Positions 25,753 to 35,086 of a DNA stretch of 64,000 nt are shown one piece after another. Source of the DNA: JTS-RE94 sp041750795 (GTDB lineage: Bacteria; Planctomycetota; Planctomycetia; Pirellulales; PALSA-1355). The translations under genes and the position numbers were made by a program. The notes under the pieces were generated by a model. That model ran no database searches, was not told the DNA's origin, and worked only from the letters and a program-made list of their open reading frames with translations. The number at the start of each line of letters is the position of its first letter. Positions within the stretch are counted from its first letter, which is position 1. The stretch is taken from contig JBGSYQ010000371.1 of assembly GCA_041750795.1 (NCBI GenBank), positions 1-64,000 on the forward strand, written 5' to 3'.

Positions 25753-27156
25753 ATGACGTGGATTCGACTGTTGTTGGTCGTATGTATTGGCAATTGCGCT
25801 GGCCAGGTCGTTGAGGCCGCGGCCAAGAACGTGGTGTTGGTCGTGGTGGACGATCTTGGCTTTGAGCTGGGTTGTTATGGCGATGCCGCTGCGCGGACGC
25901 CCAATCTCGATCGATTGGCCGCAGACGGAGCGTTGTTCACGCACGCGTTTTGCACGACCGCCAGTTGCAGCGCCAGCCGCTCGGTGATTCTCACCGGTTT
26001 GTACAACCATGCCAACGGTCAGTATGGTCACCAGCATGCCGAGCATCACTTCAGCTCCTTCAATCGAGTAAAGTCGCTAAGCGCTCGACTTTCGGAAGCC
26101 GGCTACCGCACGGCTCGCGTGGGAAAATATCACGTAGCGCCCGAAGAGGTGTATGCGTTCGACGAGGCCCTTGCGGGCAACGCGCGCAACGGCGTGCAAA
26201 TGGCCGACAGCAGCCGCGCATTCCTCGAAGCGGACGACGCGCGGCCGTTCTTTCTCTATTTCTGCACGGCCGATCCGCATCGCGGCGCTCACGATGACGG
26301 CGGACCGTTGCGTCCCAATTTGTTTGGCAACGAGGGGCAATACCACGGCGTGACGTCCGAGCGATTCGATCCGTCCGCACTGAGCGTCCCGCCGTTCCTG
26401 CCGGATACCGCGGCGTGCCGGGCCGAACTGGCCGAGTACTATCAATCGGTATCGCGACTCGACCAGGGCGTTGGACGGCTGGTGCAGATGCTCAAGGAAG
26501 CGGGCCGTTGGGACGATACGCTGCTGGTGTTTCTGTCCGACAACGGAATCGCGTTTCAGGGTGCGAAGACCACGGCCTATGAGCCTGGATTGCGGCTCCC
26601 CTGCCTCGTGCGCAATCCGTACGTCGAGAAGCGCGGCGTTCAGTGCGGCGCCATGATTACGTGGGCCGATCTCGCACCGACGATTTTGGAGTTTGCCGGC
26701 GCCAAGTTCCAGCCAAACGAAATGCACGGACGGTCATTCCTGGGCGTGCTCGAACAGACCGATCCGCCGGGTTTCGACGAAGTTTATGCATCCCACACGT
26801 TTCACGAAATCACCATGTACTATCCGATGCGTGTGGTACGCACGCGTCGCCACAAGCTGATCTGGAACATCGCGCATCGGCTCGAGTACCCGTCGGCCTC
26901 GGATTTGCATCGCTCGTCAACCTGGCAGGAGGCGCTGGCCCACGGCCCGGAGTCGTTGTACGGCAAGCGCACGGTGGCGGCGTATCTGAATCGACCCCAG
27001 TTCGAGCTGTACGACTTAAAGGACGATCCCGACGAGGTCGACAATCTGGCAAACGATCCGAAACACGCCGAGTTGCTTGCCAGCTTGAAAGCGAAGGTGC
27101 GCGCTTTTCAAGAGCGCACCAACGATCCCTGGATACTGAAGTGGGAGTACGAGTAG
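25753..27156 (+). CDS. Secreted type I sulfatase
   Basis: A 467-residue arylsulfatase-family enzyme with an N-terminal signal peptide (to about residue 24). It hydrolyses sulfate esters, probably on algal or host polysaccharides. Asp33/Asp34 (VVDDLG) are calcium ligands and the formylglycine motif is Cys72-S-A-S-Arg76, matching C-x-(P/A)-x-R; a third metal region is FLSDNG near 265. ATG 25753 is preceded by GGAG at 25741. Maturation would need a formylglycine-generating enzyme, not in the window. A second sulfatase lies at 61932-63329. Confidence 0.94.
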   Translation: MTWIRLLLVVCIGNCAGQVVEAAAKNVVLVVVDDLGFELGCYGDAAARTPNLDRLAADGALFTHAFCTTASCSASRSVILTGLYNHANGQYGHQHAEHHFSSFNRVKSLSARLSEAGYRTARVGKYHVAPEEVYAFDEALAGNARNGVQMADSSRAFLEADDARPFFLYFCTADPHRGAHDDGGPLRPNLFGNEGQYHGVTSERFDPSALSVPPFLPDTAACRAELAEYYQSVSRLDQGVGRLVQMLKEAGRWDDTLLVFLSDNGIAFQGAKTTAYEPGLRLPCLVRNPYVEKRGVQCGAMITWADLAPTILEFAGAKFQPNEMHGRSFLGVLEQTDPPGFDEVYASHTFHEITMYYPMRVVRTRRHKLIWNIAHRLEYPSASDLHRSSTWQEALAHGPESLYGKRTVAAYLNRPQFELYDLKDDPDEVDNLANDPKHAELLASLKAKVRAFQERTNDPWILKWEYE

Positions 27157-27174
27157 CTGACCGGAACGAGCTGC

Positions 27175-28134
27175 TCATGAAGAAAAGAAGAGGCGCTCGG
27201 CCGTCTTGCGCAGCAACCATGCGCGATCGTCGTCGGTGAGGAAGTCGAGCCGGCCGCGCACCAGCTCGATTGAATCGCGATAGGTGTGCCCCGCGTGCAC
27301 CTGGTAGGGGCAATCAGTGGCCCACATCAGGCGGTTGGCGCCAAAGGCTTCGACCAGCCGGCGGATCATTGGCGCCAGGTCCAAGTAAGGCGCTTGCTTC
27401 GCGCCCAGCGCGTAAAAGGCCGAGATCTTGACGTGTGTGCGCTGGTGCCGAGCCAGCCGGCAGAGCGCGTCGACGTCCGCGTCGCGGATCGTCCCGTCGA
27501 CGCCGATGCGCGCGAAATGGTCGATCACGACCGGCGTCTGTGGAAAGCGCTCACACATCCGGTCGAGCGGCGCGAGGGCCTCGGGATTGATCAGCGCGCA
27601 CATCGCCAGGTTCTCTTCCGCGCCGTGCCGCCAGAAGGCCGCCATCGCATCGTCCGCCAGCCAGGGTTCGACCGGCTCGCTGCCGGGGTGAATGCGAAAG
27701 CCGCGCACGCCCTGCTTCTTGAGGTCGCGCATCGTGTGGCGCACGCCGGTCGCATGATGGTCGACGACCGCCACGCCGGAAAACGTCTCGGGGGCGTCGT
27801 GCATGGCGTCGAGCATGTAGCGGTTGTCGAAGCGATAGTAGCTCATCTGAATGAGCACCACGCGGTCGACGCCGCAGGGGCGCGCTTCAGCCAGCAACTC
27901 CGCGGGCGTGAAGCTGGCGGGCTGCATTTGCGACTTCGTGAAGCCGTCGGCCAGCGGATAGCGCTCGACGTCCGGCGTCCAAACGTGCGAATGCGCGTCG
28001 ATGCAACCGGTCGACAGGTCGCCGGCCGCATGGGTTGAAACATCGGTCATGGCGACAATGCCAGCCGCAGCGGCAGCAGCTTGCAGGAATTCGCGGCGGG
28101 AAACAGAACAGCAGACATCGGCGGAAGGCGCCAT
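27175..28134 (-). CDS. Tat-exported amidohydrolase (amidohydrolase 2 family)
   Basis: A 319-residue TIM-barrel metal hydrolase. A twin-arginine signal (SRREFLQ with a following Ala-rich stretch) covers residues 12-37, so the protein is exported folded. The barrel begins with IDAHSHVW, the HxH metal motif, and ends with MWATDCPY holding the catalytic Asp. Members hydrolyse lactones or decarboxylate aromatic acids; the substrate here is unknown. It converges with the sulfatase, the two stop codons being 18 bases apart. Confidence 0.88.
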   Translation of the reverse strand: MAPSADVCCSVSRREFLQAAAAAAGIVAMTDVSTHAAGDLSTGCIDAHSHVWTPDVERYPLADGFTKSQMQPASFTPAELLAEARPCGVDRVVLIQMSYYRFDNRYMLDAMHDAPETFSGVAVVDHHATGVRHTMRDLKKQGVRGFRIHPGSEPVEPWLADDAMAAFWRHGAEENLAMCALINPEALAPLDRMCERFPQTPVVIDHFARIGVDGTIRDADVDALCRLARHQRTHVKISAFYALGAKQAPYLDLAPMIRRLVEAFGANRLMWATDCPYQVHAGHTYRDSIELVRGRLDFLTDDDRAWLLRKTAERLFFSS

Positions 28135-28309
28135 GGTGTGGTCCTGGAAACAGGATAGGTATACGTCGCGTTCCAGGACGTTTTAACCGCCGCATCGACC
28201 GCTCGCAAGCAAAACGCCCGCCGGCGCCACAATCTGCAGCGCCGATGGGCTTGAGTCGGGTCAAATAGTGGCGAACGGATTCATCCTGCCGAGCGTCGAA
28301 CGACTGGCA

Positions 28310-28332
28310 GTCTGTTGAAGAATTCAACAGGC
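28310..28332. repeat. Solitary copy of the MITE-type hairpin, at a gene 3' end
   Basis: A 10-bp stem with one wobble pair and a 3-base loop: arms 28310-28319 and 28323-28332. It matches the reverse complement of the fourth hairpin at 15202-15224 in 21 of 23 positions. It starts 2 bases beyond the stop codon of the DUF4139-like gene, so it may also serve as that gene's 3' hairpin. Confidence 0.7.
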
Positions 28333-28334
28333 TG

Positions 28335-30455
28335 CTAGCTGACGCTCAGGTTCAGCAGGTAGTCGTCCAGCGCTTTGCGCAGCTTGTTTTCTTCGAGCGT
28401 GAGCTCGTCGATCTGCTTGCGGCTTTTCTCCACCTGGTCTTCCTGCGTGCCGAACTTTTCGACGTACCGCTTGTAAAGGTCGGTGTTGCGATCCAACTGG
28501 CCCATGTTCTGGCGGATGCGGTTCTGCTCTTGCGTGATGGCGGCCACCTGTTGCTCCAGCCGGCTACGCTGTTGCACAAGTTGCTGGATGGCTTGCTTGC
28601 GCTTGACCACTTCCTGCAGGGCTTCCTTCACCTGCGGGCTGGTTTCCTTGCGGTTGGTGTAGTAGACGATCATGCCGTCGTCGATGTTCGACAAGGCCAG
28701 TTGCTGGCTGATGATCTGCTCTTCCTCGACGTTCAGTGTCACCGGCTTGCCCGGCTCGGCCTGGACGGCGAACCGATAGCGGTCGCGCGTCTTTTCGGCC
28801 GGCTCCTTGGGCGTGACCAGCTTCCAGTTGGCGTCGAAAGGCTGCTCGATCAGGACGGTCTTGGCCTTGCTGTCGGAGTTCTTCACCGTATAGATCTGCT
28901 CGCGCGTAAGCTTGCGGGTGACTTGCATCGTGCCCTTGACGATCTTCACGCTCACCAGGCTTTCCGGGTGCCCCTTGCTCTCGGGCGCCACTTCGGTCTT
29001 CAGGTCGAGCGCATAGCTGATCAGCCGTTCGGCGCCAGGGGCCAGGTCTTCGACGATCGCGTCGCCGGCATACGAACCGCCGTCGAACACGGTGATCGGG
29101 CCCTGCATCAAGTGCAGGTCGGTCGAATTGACCAGCCGCAGGCCGTTGAGCGGATGTTCGGCCTGCACGGCCGGGTTATAGATCGAAACTTTCTCGCCTT
29201 TGACCGTCTCGTTGACGATTGGCAGCATGGCCGACTTCTGCCGGGCCAGCGTGACCGGCGTGCCAATGGTGTACTGGAACAGTTCGCCCACTTCGCCGGC
29301 CTGAGCCGAGGGCTGGCTACGAATGTACGCGAAGCTATTCTGGGCAGCAGGTGAGTCTAAATCGACCGTGAAGGCGGGCATATCAGCAGGCGCACCTTCT
29401 GCCGCACGACTGCCACGATCGCCCTTTGCCATCGGACGAGCCGCGTCGCCTGGTACGGCATTTTCCGATCTCGCCAGCAATTGCTCAGCTTCACTCAGAT
29501 CTTGCCCATAGCGCTGCGCCCGCAGCGATGCAAACAGATTCAGCTTTTCTTCCGGCCGCTCGACGTACAGTGGCTCATAAAGATCCATGCGATAGGAAAT
29601 CGGCCGGCCGCTGACCAGCGTTAGCGCCACGTCGTTCCAATCGCCTTCGGTGGTGTTTTCGACAATGGCCCAGCCTTGCAGGAACGGCGGCTCCTTGTCG
29701 TCGAGCACCAGGCGGTAGCTGGTTTTCCAGACGGGCGTCTCTTGGATGTAGCCCACGCGCACCGGGCGTTTGCCGTTGCCCAGCAGGTTGAGCGTCACGG
29801 TTTTTTTGTCGGTGTTGTGGCCGCTGGCCAGTACGGCCAGCGCCTGGCGCAATTCCGCGTCGAGTTTTTCGCTGTCCAGCTTGATGCGGCTGATCGATTC
29901 CATGGGCACGCTGCGCAATCCGCCGTCGGTCAGCAGGTTAAGAAACTCGACCTCGACCACCTCATGGTCCTTGCCCACTTCCTTGCGGCGTTTTTCCACT
30001 CCCAACAGAATGCCGTCGATGGCATTGGGCGCTTCGACGCTAATACGCTCGCCGCGCACCTGGTCGAGTATCTGCCCCAGCGTAGGGTTTTCGGTCAGGT
30101 CGATGGGGAAGGTTTGCAGCGTCTTGGTGATGGGATCCTTCGAGCCGTAGGTGACGGTGGAAATGGTGCCGCCGCCGCGGTCTTCCAGAATCATGCTCTT
30201 GAGCAGATCGTTGATGTCGTCGACGTTGAATTGCAGCTCGACCTGGGCGTCACCGTCGACATCGCCGCGATGCTCGAAATAGCCCACGCCGGAGTTGAAC
30301 ATAATGACGCGATCAAGCGGCAAGGCATCGTTGCCATTGGCGGCCGCCGGCGCGGCTTCTTGAGCGAATAGCGCCGCCGGTGCGGCCAACAACGTGACCA
30401 CAGCCAGCGCAACCAGGCCGTGCGATGGTCGGCGCGAGAAATGGTTCGGCTTCAT
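28335..30455 (-). CDS. DUF4139-like exported protein
   Basis: A 706-residue protein. The signal peptide runs to about residue 31 (ALFAQ). A beta-rich N-terminal domain is followed by a central segment matching the DUF4139 family, with ETPVWKTSYRLVLDD and AIVENTTEGDWNDVALTLVS. The last 110 residues form a coiled coil rich in Gln, Arg and Glu. ATG 30455 is used because GGAG lies upstream and the signal peptide begins there. DUF4139 proteins have no known activity; the organisation suggests an envelope structural or assembly role. It stands alone downstream of the Nramp-like gene. Confidence 0.8.
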   Translation of the reverse strand: MKPNHFSRRPSHGLVALAVVTLLAAPAALFAQEAAPAAANGNDALPLDRVIMFNSGVGYFEHRGDVDGDAQVELQFNVDDINDLLKSMILEDRGGGTISTVTYGSKDPITKTLQTFPIDLTENPTLGQILDQVRGERISVEAPNAIDGILLGVEKRRKEVGKDHEVVEVEFLNLLTDGGLRSVPMESISRIKLDSEKLDAELRQALAVLASGHNTDKKTVTLNLLGNGKRPVRVGYIQETPVWKTSYRLVLDDKEPPFLQGWAIVENTTEGDWNDVALTLVSGRPISYRMDLYEPLYVERPEEKLNLFASLRAQRYGQDLSEAEQLLARSENAVPGDAARPMAKGDRGSRAAEGAPADMPAFTVDLDSPAAQNSFAYIRSQPSAQAGEVGELFQYTIGTPVTLARQKSAMLPIVNETVKGEKVSIYNPAVQAEHPLNGLRLVNSTDLHLMQGPITVFDGGSYAGDAIVEDLAPGAERLISYALDLKTEVAPESKGHPESLVSVKIVKGTMQVTRKLTREQIYTVKNSDSKAKTVLIEQPFDANWKLVTPKEPAEKTRDRYRFAVQAEPGKPVTLNVEEEQIISQQLALSNIDDGMIVYYTNRKETSPQVKEALQEVVKRKQAIQQLVQQRSRLEQQVAAITQEQNRIRQNMGQLDRNTDLYKRYVEKFGTQEDQVEKSRKQIDELTLEENKLRKALDDYLLNLSVS

Positions 30456-30553
30456 CGATCTACTCCATAAAGTGTTCCGAGCCACGGCGGGGAAATGGTA
30501 GTGGACGTCCCGTGGCGCCTCTTTCGGGTAATTCTAGCTTTTTGGACGCCCCA

Positions 30554-30586
30554 GGGGCATGAGAAGTTCCCTCGGGAAAATGCCCC
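30554..30586 (-). terminator. Two-part stem-loop downstream of the Nramp-like gene
   Basis: GGGGCAT (30554-30560) pairs with ATGCCCC (30580-30586), and inside it TTCCC (30567-30571) pairs with GGGAA (30574-30578) across a 2-base gap. It lies 130 bases after the Nramp-like stop and 99 bases before the next gene on that strand. No T-run follows, so it may be an RNA-stabilising or Rho-linked hairpin. Confidence 0.35.
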
Positions 30587-30715
30587 GCGGGCGCCATTCA
30601 GGCCGGTCAGCCCATTGAAATCCAGGCTTCAGGCTGTCCGATCTGCATGCCAGACGTCCGACGGCCGTGTTGACACGCTAAAGCGCGTACTCCCACGGCG
30701 TCATGGCAGCCGTTC

Positions 30716-32446
30716 TTACAGGTACCCGCGTACCGTCTCGATGGCCGTGATGGTGGCCAGCGAGAAGAAGAACACGCCGGACACCAGCAGGCCCGCACGG
30801 GCGAACCATCCGGGCCGCAGCGGCTTGGGCAACAGCGTCAGGTTGATGACCAGCGTGTGCAGGCAGCTAAAGCCCAGGGCAAAGTTCATGATCAGCGTGG
30901 CCATCTTCAGCAGTCCCAGCGGCTTGCCGACCGACAAGAGCACCAGCCCCACGGCCATGTAGCACAACAGCACCGAGAAATAGACAACTCGAATGCGCTT
31001 CGGATCGAGTGCTCGCAGCCGGCGGCTGGACGTCCAAACGACGTCAACCCAGCGGCGAATGGCGCCGTCGGCCGAGGTGGTCATGCCGGGCCCCAGCACC
31101 AGAAAGCCGCACAGCAGCGTCATGTACCAGACGGCCGAGCCGAAGCTCGGCCCCCAGGCGTCGGAGACGGCCTGGCTCACGCCGTCGGCCGTCATGCCCG
31201 CGGCGTACCAGTCGCTGACTTCGGTGCCGCGCGGCAGGAACTGCACGGACAGCATGCTGGGCAGCGCCATGCCAAGAAAACACGCAGGCATCCAAATGAC
31301 GAGTTGATCGCGAGCGACGTGGCGCACCCAGCGCCGCCAGCGGACCAGGGATTCCTTGGTCACTTTGAACACCATGCCGACGTGTGACAGGCCGATATCG
31401 TGGCCGCCGATCATGCTGGGGATCGCGCCCACGTGATGACCCATACCCCAACCCTGGTCGCGCGTGTAGTTGCTGATGGGCGTGTTCGACAGGCCGCCGG
31501 AACCGGCGATGGCCGTGAACGCGGCCAGCAGCGCAATCGTGCTGAAATCGATGTCCGGGAACGGGCGCCCGGTAAACAGGGCCACGAAGATGTTTTCGAC
31601 TTCGACGACGGGCTTGCCGACAGCGGTGCCTTCGACGGTGAGCGGAAGCCCCTGGTCCACAACGCCCGATTGGCCGTCGTTGCTGCGGCCCTCGCCGCGA
31701 TCGAGCACGCGGGCGCCGTTGGCGACTTCGACGCGTTGCACGGGCACGGTGCCGAACTTGACAAAGCCGGTGAGGATCTCACGCCAGGTGTCGGCCGTGG
31801 AAAAGAAGATCGCCAGGAACATGAGGAATCCCAGCACGGTGACGATCTTAAAGGTCATCAGTGCCTTGAGCGTGTTGTAGATCTTGCCGCCGATGATCAT
31901 CGGCAGCATCGCCACCAGGAACACGCCGATGCCCAAGCCGCGCACCAGCGGTTCGTCGCCCACTCCCGAGGGAATTCGACCCAGATAGACCGCCGCCAAG
32001 GGCGTGGCCGCATTGGCCGCCAAATAGGGAAACAGGGCGCCAAAGTCGAGCAGCAAATAGATGAACAGCCAGAAGCGCGGACCCGGCAGCGTGCGAAACT
32101 TGCCGGTGAAAATCGGCTCGCCCGTGTAGAGCGCGTAACGGCTGATTTCAATGTTGTAGAACACCTGGCCCAGGATGCTGACGGTGGCCAGCCACATCAA
32201 GGCGCCGCCGTACTGGGCCGTCACCGCAGGTCCGGCCAGCCACTCTCCGCCGCCGATGGCCGAGCCGCCCACCAGCAGCCCTGGTCCGAGCATGGCGAAC
32301 CAGTTTTTCCAGGTGAAGCGCGGCGCATCGACCAGCGCCCCGGCGTTCCACTGCGGCATCTGGTGCGAGCCGGGCCAGGGGGCCGTAAACGATTCGCTGG
32401 TATTCGCGTTGGCTGCGTGCTCGCGCGCAGGTGATGCTTCGGTCAT
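30716..32446 (-). CDS. Nramp-related membrane transporter
   Basis: A 576-residue polytopic protein of the Nramp/APC type with about 11 hydrophobic helices. The first helix region GPGLLVGGSAIGGGEW corresponds to Nramp TM1, but the metal-binding DPGN is absent, replaced around IGGGEW. The equivalent of TM6 is near GSGGLSNTPISNYTRDQGWG. A 60-residue hydrophilic insertion lies near residues 230-295. Transport of Mn or Fe is therefore not supported, and the substrate is open. ATG 32446 gives a hydrophilic N-terminus and has AGAGG upstream; the frame extends 25 codons further. Confidence 0.8.
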   Translation of the reverse strand: MTEASPAREHAANANTSESFTAPWPGSHQMPQWNAGALVDAPRFTWKNWFAMLGPGLLVGGSAIGGGEWLAGPAVTAQYGGALMWLATVSILGQVFYNIEISRYALYTGEPIFTGKFRTLPGPRFWLFIYLLLDFGALFPYLAANAATPLAAVYLGRIPSGVGDEPLVRGLGIGVFLVAMLPMIIGGKIYNTLKALMTFKIVTVLGFLMFLAIFFSTADTWREILTGFVKFGTVPVQRVEVANGARVLDRGEGRSNDGQSGVVDQGLPLTVEGTAVGKPVVEVENIFVALFTGRPFPDIDFSTIALLAAFTAIAGSGGLSNTPISNYTRDQGWGMGHHVGAIPSMIGGHDIGLSHVGMVFKVTKESLVRWRRWVRHVARDQLVIWMPACFLGMALPSMLSVQFLPRGTEVSDWYAAGMTADGVSQAVSDAWGPSFGSAVWYMTLLCGFLVLGPGMTTSADGAIRRWVDVVWTSSRRLRALDPKRIRVVYFSVLLCYMAVGLVLLSVGKPLGLLKMATLIMNFALGFSCLHTLVINLTLLPKPLRPGWFARAGLLVSGVFFFSLATITAIETVRGYL

Positions 32447-32787
32447 GGCGGATGCCTCTTGCGGGTTTCCACTTCGTGCGGCATCCGTCGCCCCCAGGAG
32501 TCTCTCCGTCGTTGGGAGCAAGCCCCCGAGCGAATGGGAAATCGTTTGGGACAGTTCCCCGGCTCGCTCACGCCCCTGTCCCGGCGGAACTCACGCGCCC
32601 GCGCGGCCAGAAGCACCCGGCGCGATCGCATCCACGCGATGCGCCCCGCTTGGTGTCTACCTGCCAACCACGTGTATAACCGGCCGTTCAGCCGCCGTCT
32701 ACCGCCAAAAAGGGCGGCGTTGCCGTAACCGCCTCGGTATAAATCAGCAACGGGTTCGCAGGCAGGCACCCGGCCGTTGGCCAACGA
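32447..32787. other. Intergenic spacer, no gene seen
   Basis: This 341-base gap separates dcd from the Nramp-like gene on the same strand. It holds a small hairpin (CCGCC and GGCGG around 32702-32717, loop A-rich) about 70 bases after the dcd stop, and another 6-bp stem near 32630. Neither has a T-run on the minus strand. No open frame looks coding. Confidence 0.5.
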
Positions 32788-33366
32788 TTACCGGTGCGAG
32801 CGTTCCATGCCGAAGTTCAACTGGAGCTGCGGGTCCTTCTCGGCCTCGGGGTTCAATTCCTTGAACAGCAGGCTGGGCTGGATGTCGCGGTTGTGTTGAT
32901 ACTTCTCACTGGCGTACTCGGTGATCGCGCCGGTGATCTCGTGATAGAAAATCTGGCAGATTGGCACGCCCGCATAGATGCGCACCGGCTGCACGGCGAA
33001 CATCTCCAGCGTCCAGTATCCGCAAAATCCCACGTCGCCAAAGCCGGCGGTGACGTGTACGAACAGCCCCAGCCGCCCGACCGATGAGCGCCCTTCGATC
33101 ATCGGCACCAGGTTGTGCGTCTCGGTGCGCTCGACCGTGCGACCCAGGTATAGTTGATTAGGGCCCAGGATCAGTCCTTCGGGCGGAATGGTCAGGCGGC
33201 GCACGCGATTGGCCTTGGCCATGTCGAGCACCACTTCTTCATACACCATCAGCTCGTTGTGCAGCGTCAGGTTGTAGCTGTTGGGATTCAGATTCTCGTT
33301 GACGAACGGGTCGATGACGATGTTCGCTCCCAGGTGCTCGAGAATCTGGTGGCCGGAGAGGATCAT
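32788..33366 (-). CDS. dcd: dCTP deaminase
   Basis: A 192-residue trimeric enzyme, nearly the E. coli length of 193. It deaminates dCTP to dUTP for dTMP synthesis. Conserved features are NPNSYNLTL, the substrate loop MIEGRSSVGRLGLFVH (89-104) and the catalytic Glu121 in GYWTLE. It lies 3 bases downstream of nth and is almost certainly co-transcribed with it. A bifunctional deaminase/dUTPase cannot be excluded from sequence alone. The C-terminal 30 residues are charged. Confidence 0.95.
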   Translation of the reverse strand: MILSGHQILEHLGANIVIDPFVNENLNPNSYNLTLHNELMVYEEVVLDMAKANRVRRLTIPPEGLILGPNQLYLGRTVERTETHNLVPMIEGRSSVGRLGLFVHVTAGFGDVGFCGYWTLEMFAVQPVRIYAGVPICQIFYHEITGAITEYASEKYQHNRDIQPSLLFKELNPEAEKDPQLQLNFGMERSHR

Positions 33367-33369
33367 GGG

Positions 33370-34065
33370 TCACCTGGCGGTTGAGGGTTTCGCGGCGCGC
33401 CGGCGTGCCGCCGTGCCGTCGAGAACGCCAAACTTCGGACACAGCGCGTCGAGCGGGCATTGGTCGCACTTTGGCTTGCGCGCCTGGCAAATCTGCCGGC
33501 CATGCGCAATCATGCGGTGGGAGAAGTCGATCCACTCGCGCTTGGGCAGCACGGCCATCAAGTCGCGTTCGATCTTCACTGCGTCGGTTTGCCGGGTCAG
33601 GCCCAGCCGCTTGCTGAGCCGCGCCACGTGCGTATCGACCACCACGCCGGTGGGAATGCCGTAAGCGGTGCCCAGCACCACGTTGGCCGTCTTGCGGCCC
33701 ACGCCGGGCAGCTTGACCAGCGTGTCGAGGTCTTGCGGCACCTGGCCGTCGTGCTCCGCCACCAGCCGCTGGCAGCAGCCGGCAATGCTCTTGGCCTTGT
33801 TACGAAAGAAGCCGGTGCTTTGTATGGCCCGTTCCAGTTCGTCCCGCCTGGCCGTGGCGTAGGCCGCGGGACTCGAAAACCGCCGGAACAGATCCTGGGT
33901 GACGATGTTTACCCGTGTGTCGGTGCATTGGGCCGAGAGGATGGTGGCGATCAGCAGCTCGAAGGGCGAGCTGAAGTTGAGCGCGCAGTTCACGTCGGGA
34001 TACGCCGCCTTGAGCCGCCTGACGATCCGTGCGGCATGGCGTTTTGCGTCGGCAGTCGCAACCAT
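33370..34065 (-). CDS. nth: Endonuclease III
   Basis: Base-excision repair glycosylase/AP lyase of 231 residues that removes oxidised pyrimidines. The helix-hairpin-helix LPGVGRKTANVV carries the catalytic Lys125, and Asp144 is in VVVDTHV. The [4Fe-4S] site is C193-x6-C200-x2-C203-x5-C209, all present. dcd follows 3 bases later on the same transcript. A dCTP deaminase and a DNA glycosylase in one operon would both protect pyrimidine pools and DNA, but this is an observation of context only. Confidence 0.97.
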   Translation of the reverse strand: MVATADAKRHAARIVRRLKAAYPDVNCALNFSSPFELLIATILSAQCTDTRVNIVTQDLFRRFSSPAAYATARRDELERAIQSTGFFRNKAKSIAGCCQRLVAEHDGQVPQDLDTLVKLPGVGRKTANVVLGTAYGIPTGVVVDTHVARLSKRLGLTRQTDAVKIERDLMAVLPKREWIDFSHRMIAHGRQICQARKPKCDQCPLDALCPKFGVLDGTAARRRAAKPSTAR

Positions 34066-34238
34066 GCGTGGCCTGGCGGTTGGAGACGAGACGAGAGCGC
34101 GCGAAACACTGGCCCGGCAAGACGCATCCGACCGCGCCGAGCGACCTGATTTTCTCGGATCGCGAGGGTGGGTGTCAAGTATCGGTGAAAGTGGGCGAAT
34201 TCGCGCGGTTTCGCGCCGTAGTCATTGCGATCACAAGC

Positions 34239-35012
34239 TCATGCCAGCCGAAACAGCGCCCTTGCATTGGCCGTTGTCTGCTCGGCGAACTCTGCGGACG
34301 ATTGCCCGCGAACTGCGGCCAGACAGTGGGCTGTGTGTACTACGTTGGCCGGCTCGTTGCGCTTGCCGCGCAGCGGATGGGGCGAGAGGTATGGGCTGTC
34401 GGTTTCCACCAGGATGCGGTCGGTCGGAATGCTGGCCGCCACGGTGCGCAGCGCGTCGGACGTCTTGAAGGTCACCATGCCGGCGAAGCTGATGTGCAGG
34501 CCCAGGGCGACGCATTCGGCGGCCGTCTCGGCAGTTCCGGTGAAGGAGTGCATGATGCCGCGCAAGGGGCCGCGCTGGCGCGCCTCGCGGAGCATGGCCA
34601 GCACGTCGGCATCGCTTTCGCGCGTATGCACCACGAACGGCAGATCGCGCTGTTGCGCCAACCGCAGGTGCCGGTCAAAATAGTCCTGCTGCACCTCGAA
34701 CGGGGCATAGTCCCAGTGGCGATCGAGCCCCGTTTCGCCGATGCCCACGACCTTGGGCCGATCGACCAGCGCCATCACGCGGTCCCAATCGCCGGCGGCG
34801 ATTTGGGCCGTGTAGTTCGGCTGAATGCCAACGGCGGCATACACGCCTTGATGCGCAGCGGCCAACGCCGCCACGGCCTCGCTTGAGGGGCCCGTAACGC
34901 CGATGGCCACGATGGCTTCGACGCCGGCTGCATGCGCCCGCTCGATCACGGCCTCGCGATCGGCGTCGAACTCTTCCTGGTCGAGATGCGCGTGCGTGTC
35001 GATGAGTCGCAT
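34239..35012 (-). CDS. tatD: TatD family metal-dependent DNase
   Basis: A 257-residue TIM-barrel hydrolase of the TatD family (3'-5' exodeoxyribonuclease in E. coli). Metal ligands are in DTHAHLD (N-terminus), GETGLD near residue 93, VVHTRES, HSFTG and the final Asp in ETDSPYLSPHP. All are intact. It lies 173 bases upstream of nth on the same strand. The role may be DNA turnover or repair; the family is sure, the in vivo role less so. Confidence 0.94.
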   Translation of the reverse strand: MRLIDTHAHLDQEEFDADREAVIERAHAAGVEAIVAIGVTGPSSEAVAALAAAHQGVYAAVGIQPNYTAQIAAGDWDRVMALVDRPKVVGIGETGLDRHWDYAPFEVQQDYFDRHLRLAQQRDLPFVVHTRESDADVLAMLREARQRGPLRGIMHSFTGTAETAAECVALGLHISFAGMVTFKTSDALRTVAASIPTDRILVETDSPYLSPHPLRGKRNEPANVVHTAHCLAAVRGQSSAEFAEQTTANARALFRLA

Positions 35013-35086
35013 GGGATGCCGGCGCGCACTGGCGCGATGCCAGCGCCACCCGGTCGCTAGTGAAAAACTGCCGGCGCGGGAGCGCT

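Noticed and set aside
32702..32717. An A-loop GC hairpin as the dcd terminator
   Set aside because: No T-run follows it in the minus direction; kept only as a note in the spacer entry.
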